DNA from: Microbacteriaceae bacterium
GTDB lineage: Bacteria > Actinomycetota > Actinomycetes > Actinomycetales > Microbacteriaceae
NCBI GenBank assembly: GCA_009780695.1
Contig: WQZN01000001.1
Coordinates: forward strand, 62,001 to 126,000
Length of the DNA stretch: 64,000 bases
Reading direction: 5' to 3'
Position 1 is the first letter of the stretch, and every line of letters starts with the position of its first letter. The notes beneath the pieces are model-generated. The model was given only the letters and a program-made list of their open reading frames with translations. It was not told the DNA's origin and did not search any database. Positions 23,912-31,978 of the stretch are shown here, piece after piece. The position numbers and the translations under genes were made by a program.

Positions 23912-25015
23912 CTAGCTCAGGGCGGCGATCACCTGGCGCGCCACCGCGCGGCCTGCGCGGCTGGCGCCGATGGTCGACGCCTGCGGTCCATACCCGGCGA
24001 GGAATATACGGGGATCGGTCTCAGCCGCCCCGCCCGCGACCGTGACGCCGCCGCCCATGTTGTGCAGGCGCAGCGGCGCGAGGTGGCGCAGCTCGGGGCG
24101 GAAGCCCGTCGCCCAGATGATGGCGTCGGCCTCGGTGAACGCCCCGTCGGGCCAGCGCACGCCGTTCGCCTCGATGCGGGTGAACATGGGGCGCGACACG
24201 AGCAGACCCCGCTCGATGCCGGCCGCGATGCGTCGGGTCTTCGCGACGCCCGTGCCGTGCACGATCGAGGGCAGCGGGCGACCGGCTCTGGCTGCGGCAT
24301 CCTGTTCGGCCACCGCCCTCACCCCGCCCTCCTGGCTCAGCTGCTCGTCGTCGTCGAACTCGACGGGCCGCCGGGTCGCCCAGCTCAGCTCGGCCGCGAC
24401 GCCCTCGAGCTCGAGCAGGAAGCCGATGGCGCTCGTGCCGCCGCCCACGACGACGACGCGCTTGCCGCGCAGATCCTCCGCAGACCGGTAGGTGTTGGTG
24501 TGCAGCTGGATGCCGGTGAAATCCCTGATCCCCGGCACATACGGCACGAACGGCGCCCGCCAGGTGCCGCTCGCGTTCACGACGAGCCGGGTCTCGACGA
24601 CCTCGCGGTAGTCGGGGTCGTGCTCGTCGGGCACGCGCGCGTTGACGAACAGGTCGGCGCCGCGGTTGAAAACGCTCATCACCTCGACGGGGCGGAACAC
24701 GTGCAGCTCGAAGTGCTCTTCATACCGCCGGTAGTACTCCTCGACGACATCCTTCGCCGGCCGGTGGTGATCGGCCGTCGTGAACGAGATGCCCAGCTGG
24801 TCCATGCCGGGCAGGTCGGCCACGCGGTGCGCGCTGCCGAGCGTCAGCGCAGACCACCGATGCTGCCACGCGCCGCCCGCGCTCGGGCCGCGGTCGAGCA
24901 CCACGAAATCGACGCCGGGCTCGAGGTCGAACCGCCTCAGGAAATAGGCGACGGAGAGGCCCGCCTGACCCGCACCGACGACGACGACCTGGGTCTGGAT
25001 CGGCAGGTGCGGCAA
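23912..25015 (-). CDS. Flavin-dependent monooxygenase / CzcO-like NAD(P)-binding oxidoreductase
   Basis: A 367-residue FAD enzyme with two Rossmann motifs: VVVGAGQAGLS near residue 11 for FAD and VVVVGGGTSAIGF near 187 for NAD(P)H. ATGF in DAIIWATGFRPELR near the end is typical of flavin-containing monooxygenases and CzcO-like proteins. A class B monooxygenase on small organic substrates is most likely, but the substrate is unknown. Single gene convergent with the glucosidase. ATG at 25015. Confidence 0.82.
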   Translation of the reverse strand: MPHLPIQTQVVVVGAGQAGLSVAYFLRRFDLEPGVDFVVLDRGPSAGGAWQHRWSALTLGSAHRVADLPGMDQLGISFTTADHHRPAKDVVEEYYRRYEEHFELHVFRPVEVMSVFNRGADLFVNARVPDEHDPDYREVVETRLVVNASGTWRAPFVPYVPGIRDFTGIQLHTNTYRSAEDLRGKRVVVVGGGTSAIGFLLELEGVAAELSWATRRPVEFDDDEQLSQEGGVRAVAEQDAAARAGRPLPSIVHGTGVAKTRRIAAGIERGLLVSRPMFTRIEANGVRWPDGAFTEADAIIWATGFRPELRHLAPLRLHNMGGGVTVAGGAAETDPRIFLAGYGPQASTIGASRAGRAVARQVIAALS

Positions 25016-25154
25016 GGCGATTCCAAGCGGGTTCGAGAGAGGCCGGGTCGAAGGCGGCGAAGCGCCTCATGCTAAACTACCCGCTAGATTTCATCTCTGT
25101 TTAGAGCGCCGGGTCACACCCAAATCCCGGCCCGTCGTCGTAAGGGGGTCTCGC

Positions 25155-25376
25155 ATGGGGCGTGGCCGTCAAAAAGCCAAGCACACCAAGATCGCGCGTG
25201 AGCTGAAGTCCTACAGCCCGGACGTGAACTACGCGGCGCTTGAGCGCGAGCTCGGCACGCACGCACCGTCTGAGGACGAGCAGTACGCGGCCTGGGCCGA
25301 CTACGAGCCCGAGGGCTATGAGGAAGACGACGAGGACGAGGAAGAGTTCGAGGCCCGTCAGCCGAAGGGCGCCTGA
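25155..25376 (+). CDS. DUF3073 domain-containing small protein
   Basis: A 73-residue acidic protein. The basic N-terminus MGRGRQKAKHTKIARELKSY and the strongly acidic tail (EEDDEDEEEFE) match DUF3073, found across Actinobacteria, typically near purM. AAGGGGG precedes the ATG. Function unknown; small, soluble and possibly nucleic-acid-associated. Here it is about 1.65 kb from purM, separated by two genes, so the usual adjacency is broken. Confidence 0.92.
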   Translation: MGRGRQKAKHTKIARELKSYSPDVNYAALERELGTHAPSEDEQYAAWADYEPEGYEEDDEDEEEFEARQPKGA

Positions 25377-25401
25377 GCCCACTCAGCGATTCCGTGCAGC
25401 A

Positions 25402-25433
25402 CCCCGCTTCCGATAGAGGAGGCGGGGTTTTCT
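25402..25433 (+). terminator. Rho-independent terminator after DUF3073
   Basis: Stem CCCCGCTTCC / GGAGGCGGGG with loop GATAGA, followed by TTTTCT. It is one of the few hairpins in the window with a real T tract. Confidence 0.88.
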
Positions 25434-25470
25434 GCATGTCAGCAGTGGAATATATCGGCGGGATGCCGCG

Positions 25471-26238
25471 TCAGCGCTTCCGCGCCTCGACGAGCAGCCG
25501 CCGCGAATACGACACGAACGAGCCCTGCGCCGAGATGAGCTCGTGCATGCGGCGCAGCTCGGCGTCGTAGCGCTCGGCGGTGAAGTCGGGAACCGTCCAC
25601 AGCACCTTGCGCAGGAAGTGGACGACCGCGCTGACGTCGAAGAACTCGACCTTCGTCAGCACGTCGTCGAACCGCACGAGCTCGAGACCGGCTGCGGCGA
25701 CCTCGGCGCGAACGAGGGCCTCGTGACCGGCATCCTCATGCGCATCCCCCAGCTCGCCCACGAAGAACTCGGTGAGCCTGCGGTTGGTGCCCGCGCCGAT
25801 CAGCTGGGCGAGGTAGATGCCGCCAGGGGCGAGCACGCGCGCGATCTCGCCCCAGACGACGCCGTGCGGATGCCGCGACACGACGAGCTCGAACGACGAG
25901 TCCGCGAACGGCAGGGGCCCGGCCTCGTCGACATCGACGACGGCGCCGCCGAACGGCGTCAGGTTCCGCCGCGCGATCGCGAGGTTCGGGGCCCAGCCCT
26001 CGGTCGCGGCGATGCGCGCGGGCCGGCGCGTGGCATCCGCCAGCGCCGCGGCGAACACCTCGCCGCCGCCCGTCTGCACATCGAGCACCGAGGCCGCTGC
26101 GCCGATCGCCTGCGCCGCGAGCCGCGCATAGCCCCACGGCGGGCGCTCCTCGGTGGCGCGGCCGTCGAACCACGCGAAGCTCCACCCGTCGGTCGACTCG
26201 GCGACGCCCTCGGCGACCAGTTCCTCGAACGTCTTCAC
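25471..26238 (-). CDS. Class I SAM-dependent methyltransferase
   Basis: A 255-residue enzyme. Motif I appears as VLDVQTGGGEVF near residues 50-61 (Gly-rich, slightly divergent from DxGxGxG), and the acidic motif II region as AATEGWAPNLAIA. FADSSFELVVSRHPHGVVW and ARVLAPGGIYLAQ are typical of the UbiE/Methyltransf_11 group. Substrate unknown. GTG start at 26238 with a modest AGG site. Transcribed toward the DUF3073 terminator. Confidence 0.85.
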   Translation of the reverse strand: MKTFEELVAEGVAESTDGWSFAWFDGRATEERPPWGYARLAAQAIGAAASVLDVQTGGGEVFAAALADATRRPARIAATEGWAPNLAIARRNLTPFGGAVVDVDEAGPLPFADSSFELVVSRHPHGVVWGEIARVLAPGGIYLAQLIGAGTNRRLTEFFVGELGDAHEDAGHEALVRAEVAAAGLELVRFDDVLTKVEFFDVSAVVHFLRKVLWTVPDFTAERYDAELRRMHELISAQGSFVSYSRRLLVEARKR

Positions 26239-26326
26239 ACAACCTGCCTAACGCACCTCCCGGGCGTGCTTCAAGGTGCCCGGCGCAGGTCTCGCGGAAT
26301 CGGCGCGGACGCGAGACCATGCCTGC

Positions 26327-26884
26327 ATGGCACGGCTGATCTATTCGGCGACGGCGTCCCTCGACGGCTACATCGCCGACATGCACGGCGACTTCCAGTG
26401 GGCGGCCCCCGATGAGGATGTGCACCAGCACATCAACGACCGGCACCGCGGCGTCGGCACCTTCCTGCACGGGCGCCGCATGTACGACGTCATGAGCTAT
26501 TGGGAGGACTTCCCCGACAACGCGACCCCCGCCGTCGCCCGCGACTGGGCGCACATCTGGCGCGACGCGACCAAGGTCGTCTACTCGCGCAGCCTCGACG
26601 CGCCGAGCACCGCGCGCACAAGGCTCGAGCGCGAGTTCGACGCGGCCGCGGTGCGCACCCTGGTCGATGCGAGCGAGCGGGATGTCGCGATCGGCGGTGC
26701 CGAGATCGCCGGACAGGCCCTCGCGGCGGGCATCGTCGACGAGCTGCAGTTGCACGCCGTGCCGGTCGTCGTCGGCGGGGGCACGTCGTGGCTGCCGGCC
26801 GGCGTCAGGGTCGAGCTCGAGCTGCTCGAGAGCCGAGCCTTCCCGGGCGGCACCCTCTTCGCGCGCTACGCGGTCAGGCGGTGA
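26327..26884 (+). CDS. Dihydrofolate reductase family protein (RibD C-terminal-like)
   Basis: A 185-residue NADPH-type reductase fold: MARLIYSATASLDGYIAD at the N-terminus, GRRMYDVMSYWED near 50-62, and AIGGAEIAGQALAAGIVDEL near 125-145, matching the RibD_C/YyaP group rather than true DHFR. Physiological substrate unknown. Start placed at ATG 26327, where the conserved beta strand begins; an upstream ATG at 26276 only adds unrelated residues. No ribosome-binding site, so a leaderless message is possible. Confidence 0.85.
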   Translation: MARLIYSATASLDGYIADMHGDFQWAAPDEDVHQHINDRHRGVGTFLHGRRMYDVMSYWEDFPDNATPAVARDWAHIWRDATKVVYSRSLDAPSTARTRLEREFDAAAVRTLVDASERDVAIGGAEIAGQALAAGIVDELQLHAVPVVVGGGTSWLPAGVRVELELLESRAFPGGTLFARYAVRR

Positions 26885-26891
26885 CCGCGGT

Positions 26892-26983
26892 CATAACTCC
26901 TGATGCGCGGCGGCATAGCGGCCAGCGCACCGCAGGATTCCGCGACTCACGCCGGGCGGCCGCAGGTTTCATCAGGAGTTATG
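26892..26983. repeat. Intergenic element with 14-bp perfect terminal inverted repeats
   Basis: CATAACTCCTGATG (26892-26905) and CATCAGGAGTTATG (26970-26983) bound 64 GC-rich bases. It lies between the 3' ends of the convergent reductase and purM genes. The arms are unusually AT-balanced for this genome. It could be a large-loop hairpin or a miniature inverted-repeat element; no target-site duplication is visible. Confidence 0.65.
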
Positions 26984-27023
26984 CGCGCGCCGGCACTGCG
27001 CCGCCAGCCGGAACCGCCTGAGG

Positions 27024-28130
27024 CTAGCCTGCGTACGAGCCGAGGAGGCGCACCGCGCCGCCGTCGACGCCCTTGGCGCCCTGCTCGAAGCCCGCGAGAT
27101 CGCGCGCCTCGGTCGAGACCGTGCCCGCGACCCAGGTCGCGATCTCGTCCGCCTCGAGGGCCGCGATCGCGGCATCCGCCGCCTCGGCCGCCACGACGGC
27201 GAAGAAGCCGATGCCGAGGTTCCACGTGCCCTCGGCCGACTCGAGCGACGTGCCCGCGACGGACGACAGGGTGCGGAACACGGGCGCCGGCGACCACAGG
27301 CCGCGGTCGAGCTCGACCCACGCGCCACGCGGCAGCACGCGCGCGAGGTTCGCGGCGATGCCGCCGCCGGTCACGTGCGAGAGCGAGTGCACCGAGCCGC
27401 CGACGGGCGAGCCCAGCAGGCGCAGCAGCGGCGCGGTGTAGAGGCGCGTCGGCTCGAGCAGGGCCTCGCCCCACGTGGTGCCGAGCTCGGGGGCGTGATC
27501 GGTGTACGACAGGCCGGCCTGGGCGAGGATATGGCGCACGAGCGAATAGCCGTTCGAGTGCAGGCCCGAGGACGCCAGCGCGAGCACGACGTCCCCGTGG
27601 CGCACCCGGTCGGCGCCGAGCAGGGCGTCGGCCTCGACCGCGCCGACGGCGGCGCCGGCGACGTCGTAGTCGTCGGGCCCGAGCAGGCCCGGGTGCTCGG
27701 CCGTCTCGCCGCCGACGAGCGCGGTGCCGGTGTCGGCGCACCCGCGCGCGATGCCCGCGACGATGTCGGCGATGCGGCTCGGCACGACCTTGCCGCACGC
27801 GATGTAGTCGGTCATGAACAGCGGCTTCGCGCCGACGACCACGATGTCGTCGACGACCATGCCGACGAGGTCCTGGCCGATGGTGTCGTGCTTGTCGATC
27901 GCCTGCGCGATCGCGACCTTGGTGCCGACGCCGTCGGTCGAGGTCGCGAGCAGCGGGCGCTCGAAGGTCTTGAGGAACGAGACGTCGAACAGGCCGGCGA
28001 AGCCGCCGACGCCGCCCAGCACCTCGGGGCCGTGCGTGGCCGAGACGGCCGACTTCATCAGCTCGACGGCGAGGTCGCCCGCCGCAGTGTCGACGCCGGC
28101 TTCGCGGTAGGTGCTGCTCGCATCATTCAC
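27024..28130 (-). CDS. purM: Phosphoribosylformylglycinamidine cyclo-ligase
   Basis: AIR synthetase, 368 residues: ATP-dependent closure of FGAM to aminoimidazole ribotide, step 5 of purine synthesis. Landmarks: YREAGVDTAAGDLAVELMK at the start, GTKVAIAQAIDKHDTIGQDL near 90-109, ALVGGETAEHPGL near 138-150, and HVTGGGIAANLARVLP. Normal length. The GTG at 28130 lies six bases after a TAGAAT -10 box on this strand, so the mRNA is probably leaderless. Usual neighbour purF is close but reads the other way. Confidence 0.96.
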   Translation of the reverse strand: MNDASSTYREAGVDTAAGDLAVELMKSAVSATHGPEVLGGVGGFAGLFDVSFLKTFERPLLATSTDGVGTKVAIAQAIDKHDTIGQDLVGMVVDDIVVVGAKPLFMTDYIACGKVVPSRIADIVAGIARGCADTGTALVGGETAEHPGLLGPDDYDVAGAAVGAVEADALLGADRVRHGDVVLALASSGLHSNGYSLVRHILAQAGLSYTDHAPELGTTWGEALLEPTRLYTAPLLRLLGSPVGGSVHSLSHVTGGGIAANLARVLPRGAWVELDRGLWSPAPVFRTLSSVAGTSLESAEGTWNLGIGFFAVVAAEAADAAIAALEADEIATWVAGTVSTEARDLAGFEQGAKGVDGGAVRLLGSYAG

Positions 28131-28136
28131 AGCCCG

Positions 28137-28142
28137 ATTCTA
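28137..28142 (-). promoter_or_regulatory. TAGAAT -10 element of purM
   Basis: On the minus strand TAGAATCGGGCTGTG places the -10 box six bases before the GTG start. The same TAGAATC(G/C) box precedes purD, purS and purL. Confidence 0.65.
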
Positions 28143-28180
28143 TTCGGGGCTCCCTGAGCCAAGACCGACCGACCGCACGG

Positions 28181-28244
28181 CACCCAAGTGTCAGTTCGGG
28201 CTGCGACCTCGCGATATCGACGACCGCAACTCACACTTGGGGTG
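28181..28244. repeat. Dispersed ~64-bp CAAGTG palindromic element, copy A
   Basis: Starts CACCCAAGTGTCAGTTCGGG and ends GCAACTCACACTTGGGGTG, an imperfect palindrome. The reverse complement of 57861-57925 matches it in both arms and in a central TCGCG/ATCGAC core. Lies between the 3' end of the MFS gene and the purM promoter. Confidence 0.75.
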
Positions 28245-28295
28245 AGCTCCCGAGATGAGTTCCCGAGGTGAGTTCCGTGAGGCGGGTCCTGCGCA

Positions 28296-29510
28296 TCAGG
28301 CAGCGGCAGATGCCTCGCGCCGCTGCTTGGCATCCACCCGCTCCGTCACGAACACGGCGAGCGCGAACGCGACGATCGCGGCCCCGACCGCCGCGACGCC
28401 CGTCCACCCCCAGTGCTCGTAGACGATCGGCGCGAGCAGCGAGCCGAGCGCGCCGCCGAGGAAGAAGGTGAAGATGTACGCGCTGTTGACGCGGCCGCGC
28501 GCCTCGGGCGCGATGCCGTAGACGATGCGCTGCCCCGAGACCTGGTTGCTCTGGGTCGCCGCGTCGATGAGCACGGCCGCGATCACGAGCGGCACGAGCA
28601 GTCGCGCGGCGACCGAGACCCCCGAGAGCCAGAACATGACCGCGATGACGGCGAACGCGACGCCGCTCGTGACGTTCGCGAAGCCGCGGTCGGCGAGCCG
28701 CCCGGCGAACGGCGCGGCCAGCGCCCCGCCGGCCCCGGCGAGCGCGAACAGCGCGATCTGGAACTGCGTGAAGTGGAACGCGCCGTGCAGCATGAGGGGC
28801 ACGCAGGTCCAGAAGAAGTTGAAGGCCGCGAACACGAGCGCCTGATAGAGCGAGCGGCGCTGCAGCGTGCGCGACGACGCGAGGTAGCCGAACGTCGTGG
28901 TGAGGAGCGTGCCGTAGTGGATGCCGGCGTGCTCCGGCACCCGCCTCGGCAGCGTGAACCACAGCACCACCAGCAGGGCCAGCGCGAGCAGCGCCGCGAT
29001 GCCGAACACCCAGCGCCAGCCGAGCAGGCCGGTCACGAAGTTGGCCCACGGCCGCGACAGCATGATGCCGCCGAGCAGGCCGCCCATGAGGTCGCCGATG
29101 ACGCGGCCGCGGCGCTCGATCGGCGCGAGGTGCGTCGCGAGCGGGATGAGCACCTGGGCCCCGACCGTGCACACACCCACCGCGAGCGACGCGACGAGGA
29201 ACACCCCGGCCGACGGCGCGAACGTCACCCCGACGAGGCCGAGCACCGTGATGGCGACCGTGATGAGCACGAGACGGCGGTTCTCGACCAGGTCGGCGAG
29301 CGAGGCGATGAGCAGCAGGCCGAGCGCGTAGCCGAACTGGATGAGCGTGACGACGAGCCCCTGCGCGCCGCCCGAGAGCCCGAGATCGCGCGAGATCGGG
29401 CCGATGGCCGCCTGCGCGTAGTACAGGTTCGCGACCAGCACGCCGCACGTGATCGCGAGGATCAGGGTGAGCGGCCGGGTGAGGGCGGGGGCGTGGGATG
29501 TCGGGGCCAT
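28296..29510 (-). CDS. MFS transporter
   Basis: A 404-residue membrane carrier with about twelve helices. It begins MAPTSHAPALTRPLTLILAI and shows the inter-helix 2-3 loop LADLVENRRLVLI, a variant of the major facilitator signature. It resembles sugar-efflux/drug-efflux MFS proteins (YgaY/YnfM-like) but the substrate cannot be read. The reading frame continues upstream, but ATG 29510 precedes the first helix sensibly. Followed by copy A of the CAAGTG palindromic element. Confidence 0.82.
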   Translation of the reverse strand: MAPTSHAPALTRPLTLILAITCGVLVANLYYAQAAIGPISRDLGLSGGAQGLVVTLIQFGYALGLLLIASLADLVENRRLVLITVAITVLGLVGVTFAPSAGVFLVASLAVGVCTVGAQVLIPLATHLAPIERRGRVIGDLMGGLLGGIMLSRPWANFVTGLLGWRWVFGIAALLALALLVVLWFTLPRRVPEHAGIHYGTLLTTTFGYLASSRTLQRRSLYQALVFAAFNFFWTCVPLMLHGAFHFTQFQIALFALAGAGGALAAPFAGRLADRGFANVTSGVAFAVIAVMFWLSGVSVAARLLVPLVIAAVLIDAATQSNQVSGQRIVYGIAPEARGRVNSAYIFTFFLGGALGSLLAPIVYEHWGWTGVAAVGAAIVAFALAVFVTERVDAKQRREASAAA

Positions 29511-29534
29511 CGGTTCAAGTATGAGAGAGGGCTC

Positions 29535-29583
29535 GGCCTCGATACGCGGCCTCGCTGACGCTCGGCTGCTACTCGACCAGCGG
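29535..29583. repeat. Dispersed CTCGATACGCGGCCTCG repeat, copy 1
   Basis: Contains CTCGATACGCGGCCTCGC then CTCGGCTGCTACTCGACCAG and CGGG. Nearly identical copies are at 58626-58678 and 59614-59664. Such repeats are common between genes in Microbacteriaceae. Here it lies between the divergent MFS and purF genes. Confidence 0.8.
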
Positions 29584-29682
29584 GTCGCGGCGCTCAGACA
29601 TCCTTCATGCACCCGTATGGGAAACTGGAAACGCCCGGAATCCGGTGTCATCAGCTTCAACAGATGGGGACCCGCTTAACTC

Positions 29683-31143
29683 ATGTGCGGCATCGTCGGA
29701 ATCGTCTCATCCGAGCCGGTCAACCAGCAGGTCTACGACAGCCTGCTGCTGCTGCAGCACCGCGGCCAGGACTCGACCGGCATCGCCACCGCGGACGGCT
29801 CGATGTTCCACATGCACAAGGCCCGCGGCATGGTCAACGAGGCGTTCCGCACCCGCGACATGCGCTCGCTGCTCGGCAACATGGGCGTCGGCCACGTGCG
29901 CTACGCGACCAAGGGCGACGCGGCGAACGAGCAGGAGTCGCAGCCGTTCTACGTGAACGCGCCGTACGGCATCATCCTCGTCCACAACGGCAACCTGACG
30001 AACACGCGCGAGCTCGCCGAGGACCTGTTCCGCATCGACCGCCGCCACATGAACTCGACGAGCGACACCGAGATGCTCGTGAACGTGCTCGCGACCGAGC
30101 TCGAGGGCCAGATCCGCACGCTCACGCTCGAGCCGGCGCAGGTATTCGACGCCGTCGCCCAGGTGCACGAGCGCATCGAGGGCTCGTACGCCGTCATCGC
30201 GATGATCGCGGGGCGGGGCCTGCTCGGCTTCCGCGACCCGTGGGGCATCCGCCCGCTCGTGCTCGGCCGCCGCGACGGCGCCGACAGGCGCGACGAGTGG
30301 GTGCTGTCGAGCGAGTCGCTCGTGCTCGAGGCGTCGGGCTACGAGGTCGTGCGGGAGGTCGCACCCGGCGAGGCCGTGTTCATCACCCTCGACGGCGAGC
30401 TGCACACCCGCCAGTGCGCCCGCGACCCGAAGCTCGTGCCGTGCTCGTTCGAGTACGTCTACCTCGCCCGCCCCGACTCGATCATGAACGGCATCTCGGT
30501 GTACGAGGCCCGCCTGCGCCTCGGCGACCGCCTCGCCGACACCATCGCGCGCGAGGTCGACGTCGACGACATCGACGTCGTCATGCCGATCCCCGACTCC
30601 TCGCGCCCCGCCGCGATGAACGTCGCGCAGAAGCTCGGCATCGAGTACCGCGAGGGCTTCTACAAGAACCGCTACGTCGGCCGCACGTTCATCATGCCGG
30701 GGCAGGCCGAGCGCAAGCGCTCGGTGCGTCAGAAGCTCAACGCCATGTCGAGCGAGTTCCGCGGCAAGCACGTGCTGATCATCGACGACTCGATCGTGCG
30801 CGGCACCACCTCGAAGCAGATCGTCGAGATGGCGCGCGCCGCCGGCGCCCGCAAGGTCACCTTCGCCTCGGCGGCCCCGCCCGTGCGCTTCCCGCACGTC
30901 TACGGCATCAACATGCCGTCGCGCGCCGAGCTCGTCGCCGCGGGCCGCACGATCCCCGAGATCGCCGAGTACCTCGGCGCCGATCACCTCGTCTACCAGA
31001 CCGTCGAGGACATGAAGTCGGCGATCCTCGACGGCCAGAGCGAGATCACCGACCTCGACATGAGCTGCTTCACCGGCGAGTACGTGACGGGCACCGTCAC
31101 CGACGAGTACCTCGCCTGGGTCGAGAAGACCCAGCTCAGCTAG
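29683..31143 (+). CDS. purF: Amidophosphoribosyltransferase
   Basis: First committed step of purine synthesis: PRPP + glutamine to phosphoribosylamine. 486 residues. The Ntn glutaminase starts MCGIVGIVSSEP, so Cys2 becomes the N-terminal nucleophile with no propeptide. LLQHRGQDSTGIAT near 24-37 and the PRPP loop IIDDSIVRGTTS near 368-379. A Bacillus-type iron-sulphur cluster seems absent: there is no propeptide, HVYGINM stands where clustered enzymes carry Cys, and only CFTGEY remains near the C-terminus. Its last four bases overlap the convergent small membrane gene. Confidence 0.95.
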   Translation: MCGIVGIVSSEPVNQQVYDSLLLLQHRGQDSTGIATADGSMFHMHKARGMVNEAFRTRDMRSLLGNMGVGHVRYATKGDAANEQESQPFYVNAPYGIILVHNGNLTNTRELAEDLFRIDRRHMNSTSDTEMLVNVLATELEGQIRTLTLEPAQVFDAVAQVHERIEGSYAVIAMIAGRGLLGFRDPWGIRPLVLGRRDGADRRDEWVLSSESLVLEASGYEVVREVAPGEAVFITLDGELHTRQCARDPKLVPCSFEYVYLARPDSIMNGISVYEARLRLGDRLADTIAREVDVDDIDVVMPIPDSSRPAAMNVAQKLGIEYREGFYKNRYVGRTFIMPGQAERKRSVRQKLNAMSSEFRGKHVLIIDDSIVRGTTSKQIVEMARAAGARKVTFASAAPPVRFPHVYGINMPSRAELVAAGRTIPEIAEYLGADHLVYQTVEDMKSAILDGQSEITDLDMSCFTGEYVTGTVTDEYLAWVEKTQLS

Positions 31144-31541
31144 CGCTGCCCGCCCGGGTGCGTGACCTTGCCGGTCACGTGCGCGACCTCGACGATGCGG
31201 GCGCTGCGACGCGTGAGGCGCTCGGCGAGCAGGGCGACGACCGCGCCGATCGCGAAGCCGATGGCGACCGAGATGAGCAGCGCGAAGCCGTAGACCGTCG
31301 TGCGGTCGTAGCTCGCGGTGGCCGGGTCGTAGGGCATCGAGAACGTGATGATCGTGATCGCGATGCCCGCGAGCGCGGCGCAGAGGAACATGAAGTTCCA
31401 GTACTTCGGCGCCCGACGCACCTCGAGGCGCTCGTGGGTCACCGTCTCTTCGACGAGCGGCGCCGCGACATCCTCACCGACGGAATCGACCTCGGCAGGG
31501 GTCGGCTCGGCAGCAGCGGGGGTGGGGCGCTCGTCGGTCAC
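31140..31541 (-). CDS. Small two-helix membrane protein of unknown function
   Basis: 133 residues. An acidic, Pro/Ala-rich N-terminus (about 1-45) is followed by two transmembrane helices (FMFLCAALAGIAITIITF near 50-67 and VYGFALLISVAIGFAIGAVV near 82-101) and a basic tail. GTG at 31541 with GGAG nine bases upstream, four bases after the stop of the SCP2-like gene, so co-transcribed. Similar actinobacterial proteins near purF are sometimes labelled Trk transporters, which its size does not support. Confidence 0.7.
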   Translation of the reverse strand: MTDERPTPAAAEPTPAEVDSVGEDVAAPLVEETVTHERLEVRRAPKYWNFMFLCAALAGIAITIITFSMPYDPATASYDRTTVYGFALLISVAIGFAIGAVVALLAERLTRRSARIVEVAHVTGKVTHPGGQR

Positions 31542-31545
31542 GGGT

Positions 31546-31926
31546 TCATTCTCCCAAGGCGAAGCTGTGCGGCAGCACGGGGAGCAGGTCGTCGAGCGTC
31601 GCGCGCGTGCCCGATGCGGAGACGAGGGATGCCGCGGCGGCGCTCTCCCAGCTGAGCCGACCCGACGCGAGGGCGACCCAGGTCGCGGCATCCGTCTCGA
31701 TCACGTTCGGCGGCGTGCCGCGCGTGTGGCGCGGACCCTCGACCACCTGCACCGCGCCGAAGGGGGGAACGCGCACCTCGACGGTGTGGCCCGGCGCCTT
31801 CTCGGCGAGCAGCTGCAGCAGATAGCGCACGGCCGTCGCGAGCACGTCGCGACTCGGGGTCGCGTCGGCGAGCGCCGCGCGCACCGCCGCGAAGCCGGCC
31901 TGGTCGTCGATCCCCTTCTTCGCCAT
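31546..31926 (-). CDS. Sterol carrier (SCP2)-like family protein
   Basis: 126 residues, cytosolic. HTVEVRVPPFGAVQVVEG and PNVIETDAATWVALASGRLS fit the SCP2-like domain of small actinobacterial proteins encoded beside purF (compare Rv0807 of M. tuberculosis, in the same neighbourhood). Ligand unknown; probably a small hydrophobic molecule. ATG 31926 begins MAKKGIDDQAGF; an upstream extension in the frame is shadow coding of purD. Its promoter is divergent from purD, with about 50 bases between them. Confidence 0.78.
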   Translation of the reverse strand: MAKKGIDDQAGFAAVRAALADATPSRDVLATAVRYLLQLLAEKAPGHTVEVRVPPFGAVQVVEGPRHTRGTPPNVIETDAATWVALASGRLSWESAAAASLVSASGTRATLDDLLPVLPHSFALGE

Positions 31927-31966
31927 CCCTGAAGTCTTCCACCGCGCCGCGCGGATGGGCCCCCGG

Positions 31967-31972
31967 TAGAAT
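31967..31972 (+). promoter_or_regulatory. TAGAAT -10 element of purD
   Basis: GGTAGAATCCGGGGGTG puts the -10 box six bases before the purD GTG, implying a leaderless mRNA. It matches the -10 elements of purM, purS and purL. Confidence 0.65.
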
Positions 31973-31978
31973 CCGGGG

